DNA of 60,000 bases from Cryptomeria japonica (GCF_030272615.1 NC_081405.1:610389065-610449064), one strand, 5' to 3'. Shown: positions 23,153-36,238, counted from the first letter of the stretch. Notes: generated by a model not told the origin, from the sequence alone. Numbers and translations are program-made.

Positions 23153-25661
23153 GTTTTTTCATTTTTGTTTCAAAAACAAGATTCTTCTAATCCACAACAA
23201 GAACAACCAAATTCACCTCCTGAAAACCCACAAGATACACCCCCAATTCCTCCTTTTGACCGTACACCTGAAACATAGGAGCAATTGATTAATCAGCTAG
23301 GATAAAATATGTCTAAACTAAATAGACTGATTGTTAAATTGAAAACATCTGAACTTGAGCATCATCAATCCCTCACCACTAGCCTAGAAACATTAGCTAG
23401 TGGTGCCATAGTTGTTTCCACACAAATTATGAAATGGGAAAACTTTAGGGATAGGTGTCATCAATTCTATGCCGATGGGCTATCATACGAGGGAGTAAAA
23501 AACAAAAATATTAGTAAACAACAAATATGTGCCCTTTTCGTTGATCCCCAAACTGGTCAGTCATTGCCTCTTAATGCAAAGAGGTTTCCCATACATTGGT
23601 GTACCAATGTGCAAATGAAGAATCTTTTTTGGCAGAGGTGGTGGATGGTCTTTGATGATCCACCTTGTAATAATTATGAGGTGCCATTATATTTTTTGAG
23701 AAAAGTATATTGTGAGTTTGTGCTCAATGTGCAATCAAACTATTTTGACATGAGAGAGTTCCATGGTAGAGGTGGTGGCTCTGCCCAAGATAGACCTAGA
23801 GCTCGTAGGCAATTACCTGTGAAGAGTCGCTGCCCCCTAGCACCCAAACCCAAGGTGCATCATACTGTCCCAGTAGAGCTGAAAGAGTCGATGGAGCTAC
23901 AGACTCTTCAGGCGGCCACAACATTGACTAGTGCCATCATCCAACATGGGACGTCATTAGCACACCATATTGTATTGGATGATGAGCCATTAGTTTCTCC
24001 AGGTGGCGACAGAGAGCCCATCCATCATATGTGTATCAGTTTCTCAGGGATATGCTTGGGGATAGATGATGTAGTCGATGCAGATAGATGCACATCTCAT
24101 CCATGCATGATTTGCAGGAGTTTATGTCAGGCCCGCATAACTGAGGATTTCACACTGATAGATGAGTTGATGGACATGGTGTTTGCCCATGAGTGATAGA
24201 CACACCTGTGTGTTGATTTGAATTCATAGCATTTTATTTATCAATCACTTTAAATTTATAATTACATAAATGAATTTTCATTTATACATCGATTTAAATT
24301 GAGACAAATAATATGTATTTTAGGATGTAGCAGTGGTATCCCATACTCCTCCCCTAGTTACTACAGCTGCAACTTTGATGCTTGAGGTATAAATTTTGTA
24401 ACATGTTAAAATAGAATAGTACACTTTCAATTCAAAAAAATACAAGATATACTAACTATCTTTAATGCTTGGTCCAATTTTTGGTTTGTAGGTGTTGACA
24501 GGGGACCAAATGTCCCAGATTGATGACATCATGCTCTCAACAATCGATTTTGGCCTACAAGGCTATACGGTATCATATTTTGTACAACCCTTTTTATGTA
24601 TTGTTTTGATGTAATATGCAAGTCATTTCATTTTAGATTTTTAAAATTATGTTTAATATATTATCTGTACTAATATCTCATGTTATTTTTTTTTTTTTAG
24701 GGTACCTCATCTGCATCTAGGGCTTGTCCTAAGAAAAAGAATTCCTCGAAGAGGCCAAAACGTGGGAAGAAGGTAATTGAACACATTTTTAGTTGTACAA
24801 TTGTTTGAAAATGTTGAAATCAAGTATTAGTTGGGGTTTGTAGATTGATTAGTTTCTTTTGTCTATTTTACATGTACAATGGGCATTGAGCTATGTGGAT
24901 TTGTTGAATGCACCTGATTCACCCGTGGATCAAGAGAGGGCGGAAGTATGTATCTCTACTTTATTTTCTTGATTTCATGATTATATGCACACGTACATGT
25001 GAACTTGTGATATATATTATAATCTTATAATTTTTTCATACAGGAAATATCCATACCTATTTCATCAATGGTGAACCCTCCTCCATGCACTGGAGAAGCA
25101 TCTCAAGACCCGATACACTTTTGTTTGATATATTACATTAATTGTTTTTAACCTACAATACTTATCATTATATTAATTGTATTTAATCTTTGAAATTTTT
25201 CTATATAGGTAATAGCGATAGTTTCTCCATCGATGGTGAGCCATCCTCAGTCCATTGGAGAAGCATCTCAAGCACAGGTACGTCATTGTTCTCTATATTA
25301 TAGCTTTTAAGTGTTTTTGATATATTGATGTTAGTAAATTGTATTAATTTTACATTTAATCTACAATAGACCCCTTCACGGTACGACCATAACATGGATC
25401 CATTTAAGTATGTCTTCAAGAAAACTCCTAAGAGTGACAAGGAGAGGAGAGCGAAGACATTACCTCCTAGATCAGCTGATGAGGTAATCTACATTTTGAT
25501 TGCAAAGGAATTATAGTTAAATGCATAGTTATGTTGTTAATTGTGAACTATTTTCTACAAAAGAATTCTAACTTGGCTTTTGAATTGTGGTTTTGCAGCC
25601 ATCTACAGAGCTGCGTACTGCATCGAAGAGGCTTGATTTAGATGATCTACCACAAGTTTAG
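23153..25661 (+). pseudogene. Multi-exon gene of unknown function inside the DNA transposon
   Basis: I do not recognise the protein. A possible 5'UTR exon ends at about 23068 (GATCAAG|GTTAGT). The main exon runs from about 23153 to 24178, with two in-frame stops upstream of 23309 (TAG and TAA, each one transition from a Gln codon). It then reads openly with VDPQTGQSLPLNAKRF. Seven of the eight downstream exons have consistent phase: 24324-24386, 24492-24569, 24701-24772, 25044-25112, 25209-25277, 25370-25483 and 25599-25661 (stop TAG). All lengths are multiples of three, most with AG/GT borders. One more exon (~24881-24946) has a weak acceptor, and 25112 lacks a GT. The 24701 exon encodes a strong basic signal (KKKNSSKRPKRGKK), suggesting nuclear location. 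Exons 25044 and 25209 are duplicates (both with GEASQ). It converges with the transposase gene. Confidence 0.7.
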
Positions 25662-25837
25662 GATCATATAGTGTTAGTTCTGGTCATAGAATGACCAATG
25701 CATGTATATATATTCTACATTTTTATTGTATATCAATTTGGACATGGCATATGCGACATTTTTGTAATACTTGTATTGACTTGGCAGACATGCCTTTTTT
25801 AATATATATAAATGTCAATATTCGATCCAATAAATGT

Positions 25838-26155
25838 GTTTTGAGTTCATTATTTTGTATTCATTATATTTTGTGGTTGTCCTTTTATAAATTTAATTGA
25901 TCATTTGCCTATGTAATCAACAATATGAATATAAACAGCAAAAATATATGATATAAAACATTGCAATCATGGAATATGATTTGATAAAATTTCTAAAATA
26001 TTGAATTAACCCTACAAAACTCCTTGTATTCAGTTCATTATTGTGTATTCATTGTATTTGGTGGCTGCCCTTTTATAAATTTAAATGAATATTTGCATAT
26101 GTAATCAACAATATGAATATAAACAACAAAAATCAACAATACGAATATAAACAAG
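25838..26155. repeat. Tandem duplication, period 188 bp
   Basis: AGTTCATTATTTTGTATTCA... at 25844 recurs at 26032, both followed by TTTTATAAATTTAA and AATCAACAATATGAATATAA. It is AT-rich and non-coding, just downstream of the multi-exon gene. Confidence 0.8.
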
Positions 26156-26194
26156 AATATGTGTTTGGTGCGAGAGAACCCTCATGCTCGCAAT

Positions 26195-27765
26195 GGTCAA
26201 ATTTTGTTTGTTGTGTGCACACAATGATGTCGTGAGTGCATCCAAGTGGGCAGGTTTATGCTAGGCATGCCCCCGTTGTGCATCCCAAAGCGCCGGAATG
26301 TCGATTTATACCATACCGGTGTGATCTCTCAAGTGCCTTGAGTCCAATAAATTATCAAAATTTGATGGATTGTTTCTTCAAATCCAGGATAGATATGGTC
26401 AATCCGTTTGAACCTGTGGGGTATCCTGAGGCTCCTCTATAATGGCCTGTCTCGGTTTTTTACAGCCCGGAGCTATTTTCAATTGGTAGCATTTTTTCGC
26501 TTGCTGCAAAAACCGTCAGTTGCATTCAATGCAAAGTTGCAAGATTGGTTATAATTGATTCGGCTCATTGTGTGAAAAAACCGACGTCATGAGCACATCC
26601 GGGTGGGAATTTTTACACTAGGCATGCCCCTATTGTGCATCCCAAAGCCTCGAAATTTCGAGAGTCATACCATACCAGTGCGATCTCTTAAGTGCCCTAA
26701 GTCCAAAAAATTGTCAAAATTTGATGGACTGTTTCTTCAAATCCAAGACACATATGGTCTATCCATTTGAACCTGTGCAGTTGTGTGAGGCTCCTCTACA
26801 ATGGCCTATCTCAATTTTTAACGACTAAGAGTCATTTTCAATTGGTGGCATTTTTTTGCCTACTGCAAAAATCATCAGTTGCATGAAATGCAAAGTTGCA
26901 AGATTGGCTATAATTAATTTGGCTAGTTGTGTACACAAAATGACATCGTGAGAACATTCAGGTGGGAATGTTTATGCTAGGCATGCCCCTGTCGTTCATC
27001 CCAAAGTGCCAGAACGTTGAGAGTCATACCGTATAGGGGCGATCTCTCAAGTGCCATGAGTCCAAAAAATTGTCAAAATTTGACGGACTATTTCTTCCAA
27101 TATAGGACACATATGGTCAATCTGTTTGAACCCGTGGGGTTGCATGAGGCTCCTCTACAATGGTCTATCTAACTTTTTGATGACTCGGAGCCATTTTCAA
27201 TTGGTAGCATTTTTTCGCTTGCTACAAAAATTGTTAGTTGCATGCAATGCAAAGTTGCAAGATTGGCTAGAATTGATTTGGTTTGTTGTGTGCACAAACT
27301 GACATCATAAGTGCATTTGGGTGGGCAGGTTTATGTTAGGAATGCCCCTTTCGTGCATCAAAAAGCACTGGAACATCGAGAGTCATACCATACAGGGGCA
27401 ATCTCTCAAGTGCCCTGAGTCTAAAAAATGTCAGAATTTGATGGACTGTTTCTTTGAATCCAGGACACATATCATCAATCCGTTTGAACCTGTTGGTTAA
27501 TGTGAGGCTCCTCTACAATTTCCTATCTTGGTTTTTGATGACTCAGAGCCATTTTCAATTGGTAGCATTTTTTTGCCTGTTGCAAAAACCGTCAGTTGCA
27601 TGCAATGCAAAGTTGTAGGATTAACTAGAATTGATTCAGCTTGTCGTGTGCACAAACTGACATCACGAGCGCATCCAGGTGGGTAGGTTTACGCTAGGCA
27701 TGCCCATTTCGTGCATCAAAAAGTGTCGAAATATCGAGAGTCATACCCTACCGACGCAATGTAGA
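26195..27765. repeat. 358-bp satellite array (about 4.4 copies)
   Basis: Units containing CGTGAGTGCATCC...GTGGG, AGGCATGCCCC, GATCTCTCAAGTGCC, GATGGACTGTTTCTT and CAGTTGCATGCAATGCAAAG recur with anchors at 26229, 26586, 26945, 27304 and 27662. Spacings are 357, 359, 359 and 358 bp. The copies are diverged, and the first and last are partial. The array lies between the two convergent genes of the DNA transposon. Confidence 0.92.
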
Positions 27766-28290
27766 AGTTGCTTGACAACTTTTTTGACAATTTTTTTGAC
27801 AACAATGACAATTTTTGCTCAAATTGTATCTAGTCTCAATCTATGGCCCCTATGACTCGATAATTTCTCAAATAATTCTCCATGATTATACAAGAATCAA
27901 GAATTCTCATGATTGACCTTATCACATCACATATACTCAAAACATAGTCACAAAACATTGACACACAAAATAGTCACAAAACATTGTCACATATTATTCA
28001 AAAATTTGCCTCTAAATATGGTCAAATTAGCTCTTTGCTATTTGATTATACAAAAAAGTGTCTTACAAATAATCTCATGAGCTTTTATACAAAATTTGGC
28101 ATTATAATATGTGCAATTAAGCTCATCGCCATTTTAATATACAAAAATTGGCATGTACATATGTACAAATCAACTCATTGCCATTTAATATACAAAATTA
28201 TGCCCCTAAACATGTAAAAATCACCTCATGGGCATTTATATATACAAAAAATGAATATAGGACAATTCGTCGATGATTTATACAAAATTC
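27766..28290. repeat. AT-rich region with a diverged ~55-60 bp tandem repeat
   Basis: Between about 28005 and 28265 a unit resembling CTCATYGCCATTTAATATACAAAATT...ATGTACAAATCA repeats about four times with indels. The preceding part (27766-27990) has GACAAYTTTTT and CACAAAACATTG repeats. It is the 3' flank of the transposase gene. Confidence 0.65.
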
Positions 28291-28291
28291 T

Positions 28292-31197
28292 CTAAATCAT
28301 TCTACTCTTAACCGTAGAATCAATCAAGTGAGCCTTTAGGATCGACTCTAACCCTATTGTGTCAAGTATTTCCTCGTGGTCAGATTCACGAACTTTCCAT
28401 AAAATCTTGTTATGAGGTCTACCATGACACTTCATCAAATGAATATTTATGGCAACAACAAGGTTAGAGAAATGAAGAATATGTCTGTATGTTTCAAAAT
28501 CCTTGAACAAGCAGACATCAGAATTGTTGATAGGGTATCTCCTAAGCCATGTCTCTATCATGACAACAAACCCTATTGGGTACTCAATACCCTCTCCGTC
28601 AATGATTGTGGTTATCAATTTTCTTTTTGGTTGAACACAACGACACAAATAGTAATCTATTCCTTCTTCATTGCTCTCTTTTGCAACAACTGCATACACA
28701 TGACCTGCATTTTATAAAGTGTTAATTAATGCCAAAAATAAAGTATGATGTACAACAAAATGAACGAAAAAGAATACTTGCAAAAAAATTAACTCAAAAA
28801 ATCACTTGAATCCACTAGGTCCGATACATGGTCAAAATCCACTGATGTCTCCATCTGGCGCAATTGTAGTGCTTTGGGAATTTGATATGAATCAATGGGA
28901 ACCAACGGTCTACAAGACTATTTGTCAACCCACTCTTGTGTTTCACATTCTTCCCACAGACAATACATGCATGAAGAGAAACAATATACCATCTGTCTCA
29001 TATAAATTACTAGTGAACTTGAATTTGAACTCATAAATGAGTGCATGTCACTCGATCCTGCAACTGTACAACAATCTAGAAAACTTTCAATGTTAGATTC
29101 AGTGATTAATGAAAAATATCTACGAACCATTGACGTATCTGGATTACCTGGACCCATCGTAGACTTACACCATCGCACAATTGTTTCTGCATCTATGAAC
29201 TTAGCACCACCTTCGTACTTCAATTATTCTCTAGCTACGACTCTTTTCACACATGCTCCTGCACCATCGTGCTCTCTCTTACCATGTCCAGCCTCAGTGA
29301 AATTCTAAAAATGTTGTACACCGCTTGTCATATGCATCCTTGTCAACCAATAAAACATCCTTACATTCTTGAATTGTGCAATGCAATTATCTGACCATAT
29401 TAAGTGTCATTTGTATCATATATTCCTTTCCCTTAAACTATCATAGAAAGCTTTAAAGCATCCTTGTACAAACTCTGATGAATGAGTACGATCATCACTT
29501 ATGTAGAAGTGATACTCTCTTACAACCTTTCTATCCTCCTCTGTGCTATCATTTGCATGCATGAATGCTATGTGTACAAAAATATAAACTTGTGTAGAGT
29601 GATAATACATAGATTGCACTTCATTTTGAGGTTGTAATGTAGAATTTTTAGTGAAATCAATGATAGAGACAATGGTGCCAAGAGGAAATGTGTCCTTACA
29701 TAACTTTAATTTCTCATCTAACCATCGAGCTCTATGTGTATGCATTATGTACTCATAAACTAGTTTCTCTTGAAACATTATCATAAATTCAGCTACACAT
29801 ATATCATTTTTCACTAGCTCACATCTCTTCAAATGTTTTCCATCTTTAACTCCATATGTGACTGTCTTGTATTTTTTGAAAGAAACTAGTTTTGTACCAA
29901 TTTCATGTGTGCTCTCCAAATGTACGCATCTTGGTAAACATTGCAAACCACCACATATAGCACAAGAACCTTCCAAACAAGACATCTTATAATAAATGCA
30001 ACCATCATGTCTATTACATAGCACACTTGAAATAAATTCTCTTACCGACTTAGGAGGTGCTTGTATATTGCATTCCTACAAAACATCGTTAGTGTGCAAA
30101 GTAGAACAAATATGATGAAAAATATCATAGTGCATAAAAAATTCAATATGCATCCTACAAAAACATGTGGTGCGTACATGATTAATCTTAATATAAAAAG
30201 GTTTTGTCATTTCAAAAAATCTTTGAGAAATTCTTATTTGAGGAAATTTTTGAAGGAATATTTCATAAAATTTAGTTTGAGTCATATCCAAATAGTGTTT
30301 GGCATATGGCTCATGATTTGTAGACCCAATTTTCCTTCTAACAACATCTCTTTGGTTGGGCAAAACTCTTGTGTTGTCATGCCCAAAATTTTCAATTAAT
30401 GTTCTTAGTGCATCAACAACAACCTTGTCTTTGCATGGTAGTCTACCCAAGAATTCCTAGAGAGAATTATTGTTAGGTTCCTCTATTTTTTCCCACCTCT
30501 TTAATTCTTTACTTAATGTTGTTCTACTAATGTTTAATGAATTACTTGTTTTGCTTATCAAACGATCTTTTCTTATTTTCTTGCTCATTATGGTTGATGT
30601 AATGACATGTCGAGTAGCATTAGAATCTTTAGTACATGATTTTGAACCAATAGCTTGATATGCATCAAATAGATTTCTCACAATAGTTCTTTCACTGTTA
30701 CTTTTAGATGACCTTAGGCCTAGAATTTTCATTGTCTCTCTAAAATTCATTTTATTATTCATTTGAACAATTAATTGACATCTTGCAGTTTGATTTAAGT
30801 TTTCAATATAGTTTTTCCATATTCTTTTAACCATTCTCCTACAAGTTCATTCATTCATTTTGTTGGGCATTGGCTTCAATATATTCTCATCAAAGTCAAT
30901 TAGATACTTTGGTTTCCTACGAATGATTCTAAGAGGTGTTAACATCGGTGCATTATGTACATTCAATTCATCAAATAGAGAAGGTGCATGTTCACCATTT
31001 AATTGATTATTCAATGTGGTATCTTCTTCAATTGCATTAGGTTCATTATGTTCATTTGTTAAATCGAATTGAGATGTTGAGGATGACATACCTTCTTCTC
31101 CCATTGTTCTTATGTCACGTAATTTCTTCATACACTGCCTTTGTCTTTCCTTTTTAGCCTCTCATTGTTCCATCGTTCCTCGCTTGTTCTTTCCCAT
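28292..31197 (-). pseudogene. DDE-superfamily transposase (D-D-D type), decayed
   Basis: The start is the ATG at 31197 (MGKNKRGTMEQ, then a stop). The same frame runs through broken segments to 28918, and a last exon (about 28707-28292) follows an AAATGCAG acceptor. The total would be about 890 residues. Order: a basic N-terminus (EAKKERQRQCMKKLRDIR); a helical region; a Cys cluster (CAICGGLQC, about 29930-30020) likely to bind metal; and a catalytic core with SIIDFTKN (Asp codon 29656-29658), IWSDNCIAQFKN (Asp 29389-29391) and EAGHGKREHDGAGACVKR (Asp 29266-29268). The Asp spacings are 89 and 41 residues. The C-terminal exon has DGEGIEYPIGFVV. These blocks resemble an uncharacterised transposase-like family widespread in animals and plants. 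At least seven in-frame stops silence it. It probably moved this DNA transposon. Confidence 0.75.
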
Positions 31198-31450
31198 GGT
31201 TGATATCGATTGTCCTAAATAGGATCATATTACATATATATGTAAAAAAAAGTTTATAAAAAAACAAATAACCATAAATATGCATCTTATCACTATTTTT
31301 TGGAATCAAACTATTAAACAATCACAATACTATTGACAAAACTAATAAGAACAACAATTAAATCATTTGAAATCATGCAAAAACAAAAAATTCACTTACT
31401 TCTATGTATAAAAAACTGATAGAAGTGCAGACACAGTTCCAGTGGGGCCT
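31198..31450. other. Upstream region of the transposase gene
   Basis: AT-rich, non-coding. Its distal end (31390-31447, TTCACTTACTTCTAT...GAAGTGCAGACACAGTT) is repeated in the same orientation at about 50968-51018. The promoter would lie here, but no clear TATA box stands out. Confidence 0.4.
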
Positions 31451-31455
31451 TCAAC
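31451..31455 (+). other. Copia D target site duplication, left copy (TCAAC)
   Basis: TCAAC precedes the left LTR, and the identical TCAAC follows the right LTR at 49044-49048. Confidence 0.93.
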
Positions 31456-32258
31456 TATTAGGTCCCGGAGACAACTGAGAGGGGAGGGTGTGAATCAATT
31501 GTCAAGTAAATTTAAATCAAAACAACTTTAAACAACCTTAATACTTAATACTGGTAAACCAAACTTTATTGCCAGTAGACAGTTTTATCAGTTAATTACA
31601 ATACTAGTAAAGATTAATGCATGGAACAGAAAGATAATAACATCCACAACACATAACACCAATATTTGTACGTGGAAACCCTGTAAGGGGAAAAACCACG
31701 GTGGGAAACCTTACCCACAATCAGATGATACTATCGTAGATAGTATGTGTATACAAATGGGTTCTACACATGCAGAAAGGCCAAGCGCCTAGAGCTCACT
31801 ACTCAATCACAAATGGGAGTCACACTGACTACAATTGGATGGTTCAATCCAATGATGATGTACTACTCAAAATAGCATCTTCATATGCTAGATTCAGTAC
31901 CGGTTTAGTTCTGATATGCCTTCAAAAACCTTCCATCAACCTTCAAGAGATGTCTGCGTGTATAGCGTTGCTTATTTTCACATATACTAAATTACAATCC
32001 TCCTTACATTTGCATTCCACATTCAATCTTACAAATAAGATCTTACATTTATATCATAACCTAAGACCAATTTTAGTAGGTCGGCTCTAAAGGATATTAC
32101 AATAAAATCAATTTACAAATAAATCAATGACCGATACAATAACCGATTCAACATGTCGGTTTAATGCATTTACATCAATAATAAATCATCTCCTTGATGT
32201 GTCGTGCTGATCTGAAATAGATAAGCCTGTCGGTGCTTAACCTGGACCTATTTGTTGG
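31456..32258 (-). repeat. Copia D 3' LTR, outer part
   Basis: It aligns with the right LTR from GGTCCC onward and ends at the Gypsy E target duplication. It carries the shared LTR hairpin (31671-31703) and, on the minus strand, a TATAAATG box near 32047-32054. The rest continues at 43159-43428. Confidence 0.9.
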
Positions 32259-33015
32259 TGTTTATGGTGAAAATGGATAACAATAATAACGATATTGAAA
32301 GGCTAAATGAATTCAACCACAAAACCCTAGCCTAACAACAACAAAGATCAACCATAACATATGAAGATTACCTAAGACAATGCAAATCAAATGAAATCAC
32401 AAAGATTATACGATCACATGTCCAATAGGGTTTGGATCTCCATTCTTCCTATCTCCATTGATCTTGCTTGATATATTTGCTCTCAAATTTTATGTGTGCA
32501 CAAGAGCTCAACAAAGAACAGAAATGTGGTTGCAAGTAGGATCGCATATGCCAAGTAGTCAATTGATCAAGTAGTTAGGGTTTGATAATGAAGGAAGCAT
32601 CTCCTTATATAGAAGACACTATATGAAATGGAGGGATAAGATTGAGAGGTGTAAAAGGAGGTCGGCTATGATTAGAGGGTAGGTAAAATAATGAAAGGGG
32701 TAGGTAGTGTATAAATTAAGAGATGAATGACATGTGTCATAGGTAGAAAAGGTTAATGAATTAATTAAATAAATAGATTCATTTAATTAATAGAGGAACT
32801 GGGATCAATTAAATAAATAAGATATTTATTTAATTTAGGAAAGGGATAATTTAAATAAATAAATGTATTTATTTAAATGAGAAATAAGGCTAGAAGAGGA
32901 TAAATGAATTAATTAAATAAATAAAGATTTATTTAATTAATAGAAGAATTAAGCTTAGATAATTAAATAAATAAAATATTTGTTTAATTAGACTGGACAA
33001 TTTTAGGTGTCTAAA
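32259..33015 (-). repeat. Gypsy E 3' LTR
   Basis: On the + strand it starts TGTTTATGGTGAAAATGG and ends GTGTCTAAA (CA mutated to AA). It contains runs of ATTAAATAAATA and a minus-strand TATA box CTATATAAGG (32603-32612). The purine-rich sequence just inside (AAAGAGGGGCAAAATT on the minus strand) is the polypurine tract. Confidence 0.9.
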
Positions 33016-35719
33016 TTTTGCCCCTCTTTGAGACAATGTGGCTTGTCGCACTGTTTCAAAGAAGATAATATGAACTGATACAAATTTGCCCCAAGATGGG
33101 AATGATATGCCCCCTCGAGAGATTGGATGAAAATGTCTGAAAAGATCGTAGACAATCTCTCGATAAGAAAGAAAGGCTAGAATGGACTGACTGGATAAAG
33201 TGACAGAGTCAAGGGATAATGAAGACTGACTTGGGAAACGAGGGCTAGGGAAGTCTATAAGATAGACCACGAGGGAAAAACATCCTCATTGTCATCCACA
33301 CATCCAAGAGATCAGAGTGCAGAGAGAGAATAGAGCAGCAACAGTCAGCAGCAATGGCATTGGTTCACATATTCAATCGCGTTCGCCGATTTTAGAGGCC
33401 AGCAGAGGCAGGAGAGCCAGTAAGTACCACAAAACCTCCTTGTACTTTGATGCATTTATTATTGTCATTAATGCATACTAGGTAATGTAATAAATGCGCG
33501 TTTATGTCAGGAAAGCGCATTTGTGTCCAAAAATGTGAATTTGTGTCTTCTAGGTCAAATTGGCAGTTTTGTGATGAACATACGCTGTCGATTGGATAAG
33601 CTGCTGAGAGGATACACTCAAGCAGGTCCTCTAAGGAAAACTAGGATAGAAAATAGGGCTAGGATTGACAATTCTGTGATAGAACATATGTTGCCAATTA
33701 GGAAGCTACTCAAGAGGATTCACTCAAGCATAGGCCCTAGGATAAGATAGATCGAGGCACTTTGTGATGAATAGTGAGTACCAAGATATAGTACTTTGTG
33801 ATGAACAGGGAGTACTAAAATATGAGCAGCACTTTGTGATGAACAGTGAGTGCAAATGTGAGCAGCACTTTGTGATGAACAAGGAGTGCCAAACACGTAG
33901 TACTTTATGATGAACAGGGAGTACCACTAGGATAAATAGCAACACTTTGTGATGAACAGTGAGTGTCACTAGAATAAATAGCGCCATATGATAAATATGT
34001 ATCAGTATTGTACCATTTTTGTATGATGATGTAGACACCTATGGGTGATTGTAGCCATATGATTTTGACATCATTGTATCATGACACTTTATATATATAT
34101 ATGAGATGATTCATCTTTGCGGTAGCTATATGCATGTGTACCTATGTGATGAGATGTTCTTGTGTGATGCTTATGATATGGATGCAAATATGTATATGAT
34201 GCAATGCAATATATTTTTGTGTTCTTTTATGTTTTATATGTGTATGCATGATGCAAATTTGAATGTATGTAATGCGGATGGATATGACAATGCAAATAAC
34301 TATTTACATGATGAGAATATAAAATGTTCTAACATGTGTTGTGTGCAGGATGTGATGCAATTGTGATATCTATATGTATATATGGAATGCTAACATGTGA
34401 TAATGTAGATGAAACTACATGAAATGCAAATGTTTTTGGCGTGTCATTATACTCAGTCATGTGATAGCAGGCTACGTGGACTCAAGAAGGATGATGGAAG
34501 TCAATCAAGAAAGGGGGATGAAAGATAGAAGATATGAAAGTGAAAGAGCTTCTTGTGCGTTATCATCATTGAGCTTTATTATGGCAAGTAGGTTATGACA
34601 ATCGAGGCATATGTTTCACCCAGAAAGTCATTGTACCTATTTGCATGGAGATAAGACAATCACAAACAAGGAATGCCCCAGTTCATACTAGACTCACAAT
34701 GTCCTCATATCCTTGGACAAGTCATAGCATTACTAAGAGACAATCCATAGACAATAAATACAAATAGGTGACGATACCCCATCCTCGCATTTCTAGTCAA
34801 AGACATCCTGGAGATAGAATCTCTAGTCAGAGACATCTTGGAAAAGCTAAAAGATATGTCACCAAAAGATAAAATCAAAAGAAAACCAAGACTCGACACC
34901 AACATCCACTGTAGTCCTCAAATTTAGTGTCTCTTGTCACTTGTATAAGTCTTATTTGATTGTGGTCACAATGTTTACTTTCATAGAAAGGATAGATAGC
35001 ACTGAACCATATGTTGTCTGAGTCTGTTGAAAGATTTGATTTGTTGAAGCCCATTGTTGCTTGTGTCTCATCTGAAACTGACTGAATCCATGAAACTGAT
35101 ACTTTATTGCGGATCTGTGATGCAAATGTTGCTTTATTGCGAATTGTGCGCGGATAGACTGAAGGAAGCTGGAAGAAACTGTACTCCTCGAAACATGTGA
35201 TGTTCTCAGTTCCACACCCATCACTAGACGTAGGATTTGCCTTAGCCACAGATAGGATCTGATTTATTATGGATGGAAAGGGAGGTGAAAAGGGAGGTTT
35301 ATTATGAATGGCTAATCAATCTTGGGTAGATCAACAACAAGCCATGATGGGAATGGGTAAGTTTATTATGAATGGATAGGATGTGAGTGTGTGCAAAGTG
35401 AAATGATGAAATGGAATCCTGAAGGAGGGAGGAGCAATGCCTCTACACATGGCGCTGGTGACCCAGTTTTCACCATGGTACTTGCCCAGGGCACCACCGA
35501 AGTGGTTTTCACCATTGGACGAAATTATTTCTCTTTACGTTTTTTCAATTTTTCAATGTTTTTTGTGTCACAAGGTGCCTGTTTGCCAGGTTTTCACCAA
35601 GTAACGATTATTTTTTGTTTTATAATTTTTTTTGTATTTTTGAATTTTTTGATTTTTGTTTTTGTATTTTTGAAAATTTTGATTTTTTTGTATTTTTTGA
35701 ATTAGGATATTCCAAAGAG
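33016..35719. other. Gypsy E 3' non-coding region with a TTTGTGATGAACAG tandem array
   Basis: No supported ORF. From about 33755 to 33970 the sequence CACTTTGTGATGAACAGTGAGT repeats about seven times at roughly 28-45 bp intervals. The remainder is low-complexity, including ATGATG-rich DNA (34000-34440) and TTTTTG-rich DNA (35590-35700). It lies downstream of the integrase tail in element orientation. Confidence 0.7.
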
Positions 35720-36238
35720 CTATGTGTAGAACCTGCGAAGGTGCATGCTGTTGATAGGATCCTCCAAAGGTTCACCTTCTGTAGTTGAGAGCTGATATGC
35801 CCCAAATCCATATGCTGCTGTAATGATGTAAGGACCAAGCCAATTTGGTTCGAACTTGCCCTTCTTCTCTCTGTCTTGCTGATTTTTGGGATTTTCTCTG
35901 AGAACCAAATCGCCTGCCTCAAATGTGCGAGGCTTTATTTTATGATTGTAGCTGCATTGTTCCTTGACTGAATGATGTATAGCTCGAGTGACTATCTTCC
36001 TTGATGAAGAAACTGAGATAGAATTACTAGTGTGTGGACTACATAGGCCCATATGTGTGTCACCTAAAGAAGTTTGGGCATCTTTGACAACAAAGTCCTT
36101 CGAGGAAGCTCCATTAAAGGTCCATGATGTATCACCAGAAGGGAAAGGATGTGCGGAACAAGTAGATGAGTGATGAAGGCTTATGATTGCGAAAAGAAGT
36201 GAAAGTAGGATGACATGATAGAGACTAAGGATCAACAA
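35720..36238 (-). pseudogene. Gypsy E integrase C-terminal fragment
   Basis: The last ~90 residues are a typical Gypsy pol end: YNHKIKPRTFEAGDLVLREN, then KFEPNWLGPYII and NSMHLRRFYT, followed by a stop. The GPY-type module (WLGPYII) binds DNA. The first half of this ORF (to about 35990) does not look like integrase, so the fragment joins unrelated or deleted sequence. Zinc-binding and catalytic domains are gone. It lies immediately downstream of the gag-protease frame, which indicates an internal deletion of most of pol. Confidence 0.85.

Noticed and set aside
26195-27765. CRISPR-like array
   Set aside because: Repeats are 358 bp with no short repeat and unique spacer pattern. It is a satellite.
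28412-29308. Plus-strand ORFs (28412-28717, 28806-29036, 29045-29308)
   Set aside because: They are antisense shadows of the transposase gene.
34705-35249. Minus-strand ORFs in the Gypsy E 3' region
   Set aside because: Short, overlapping in two frames, no recognisable motif, and located after the integrase tail.
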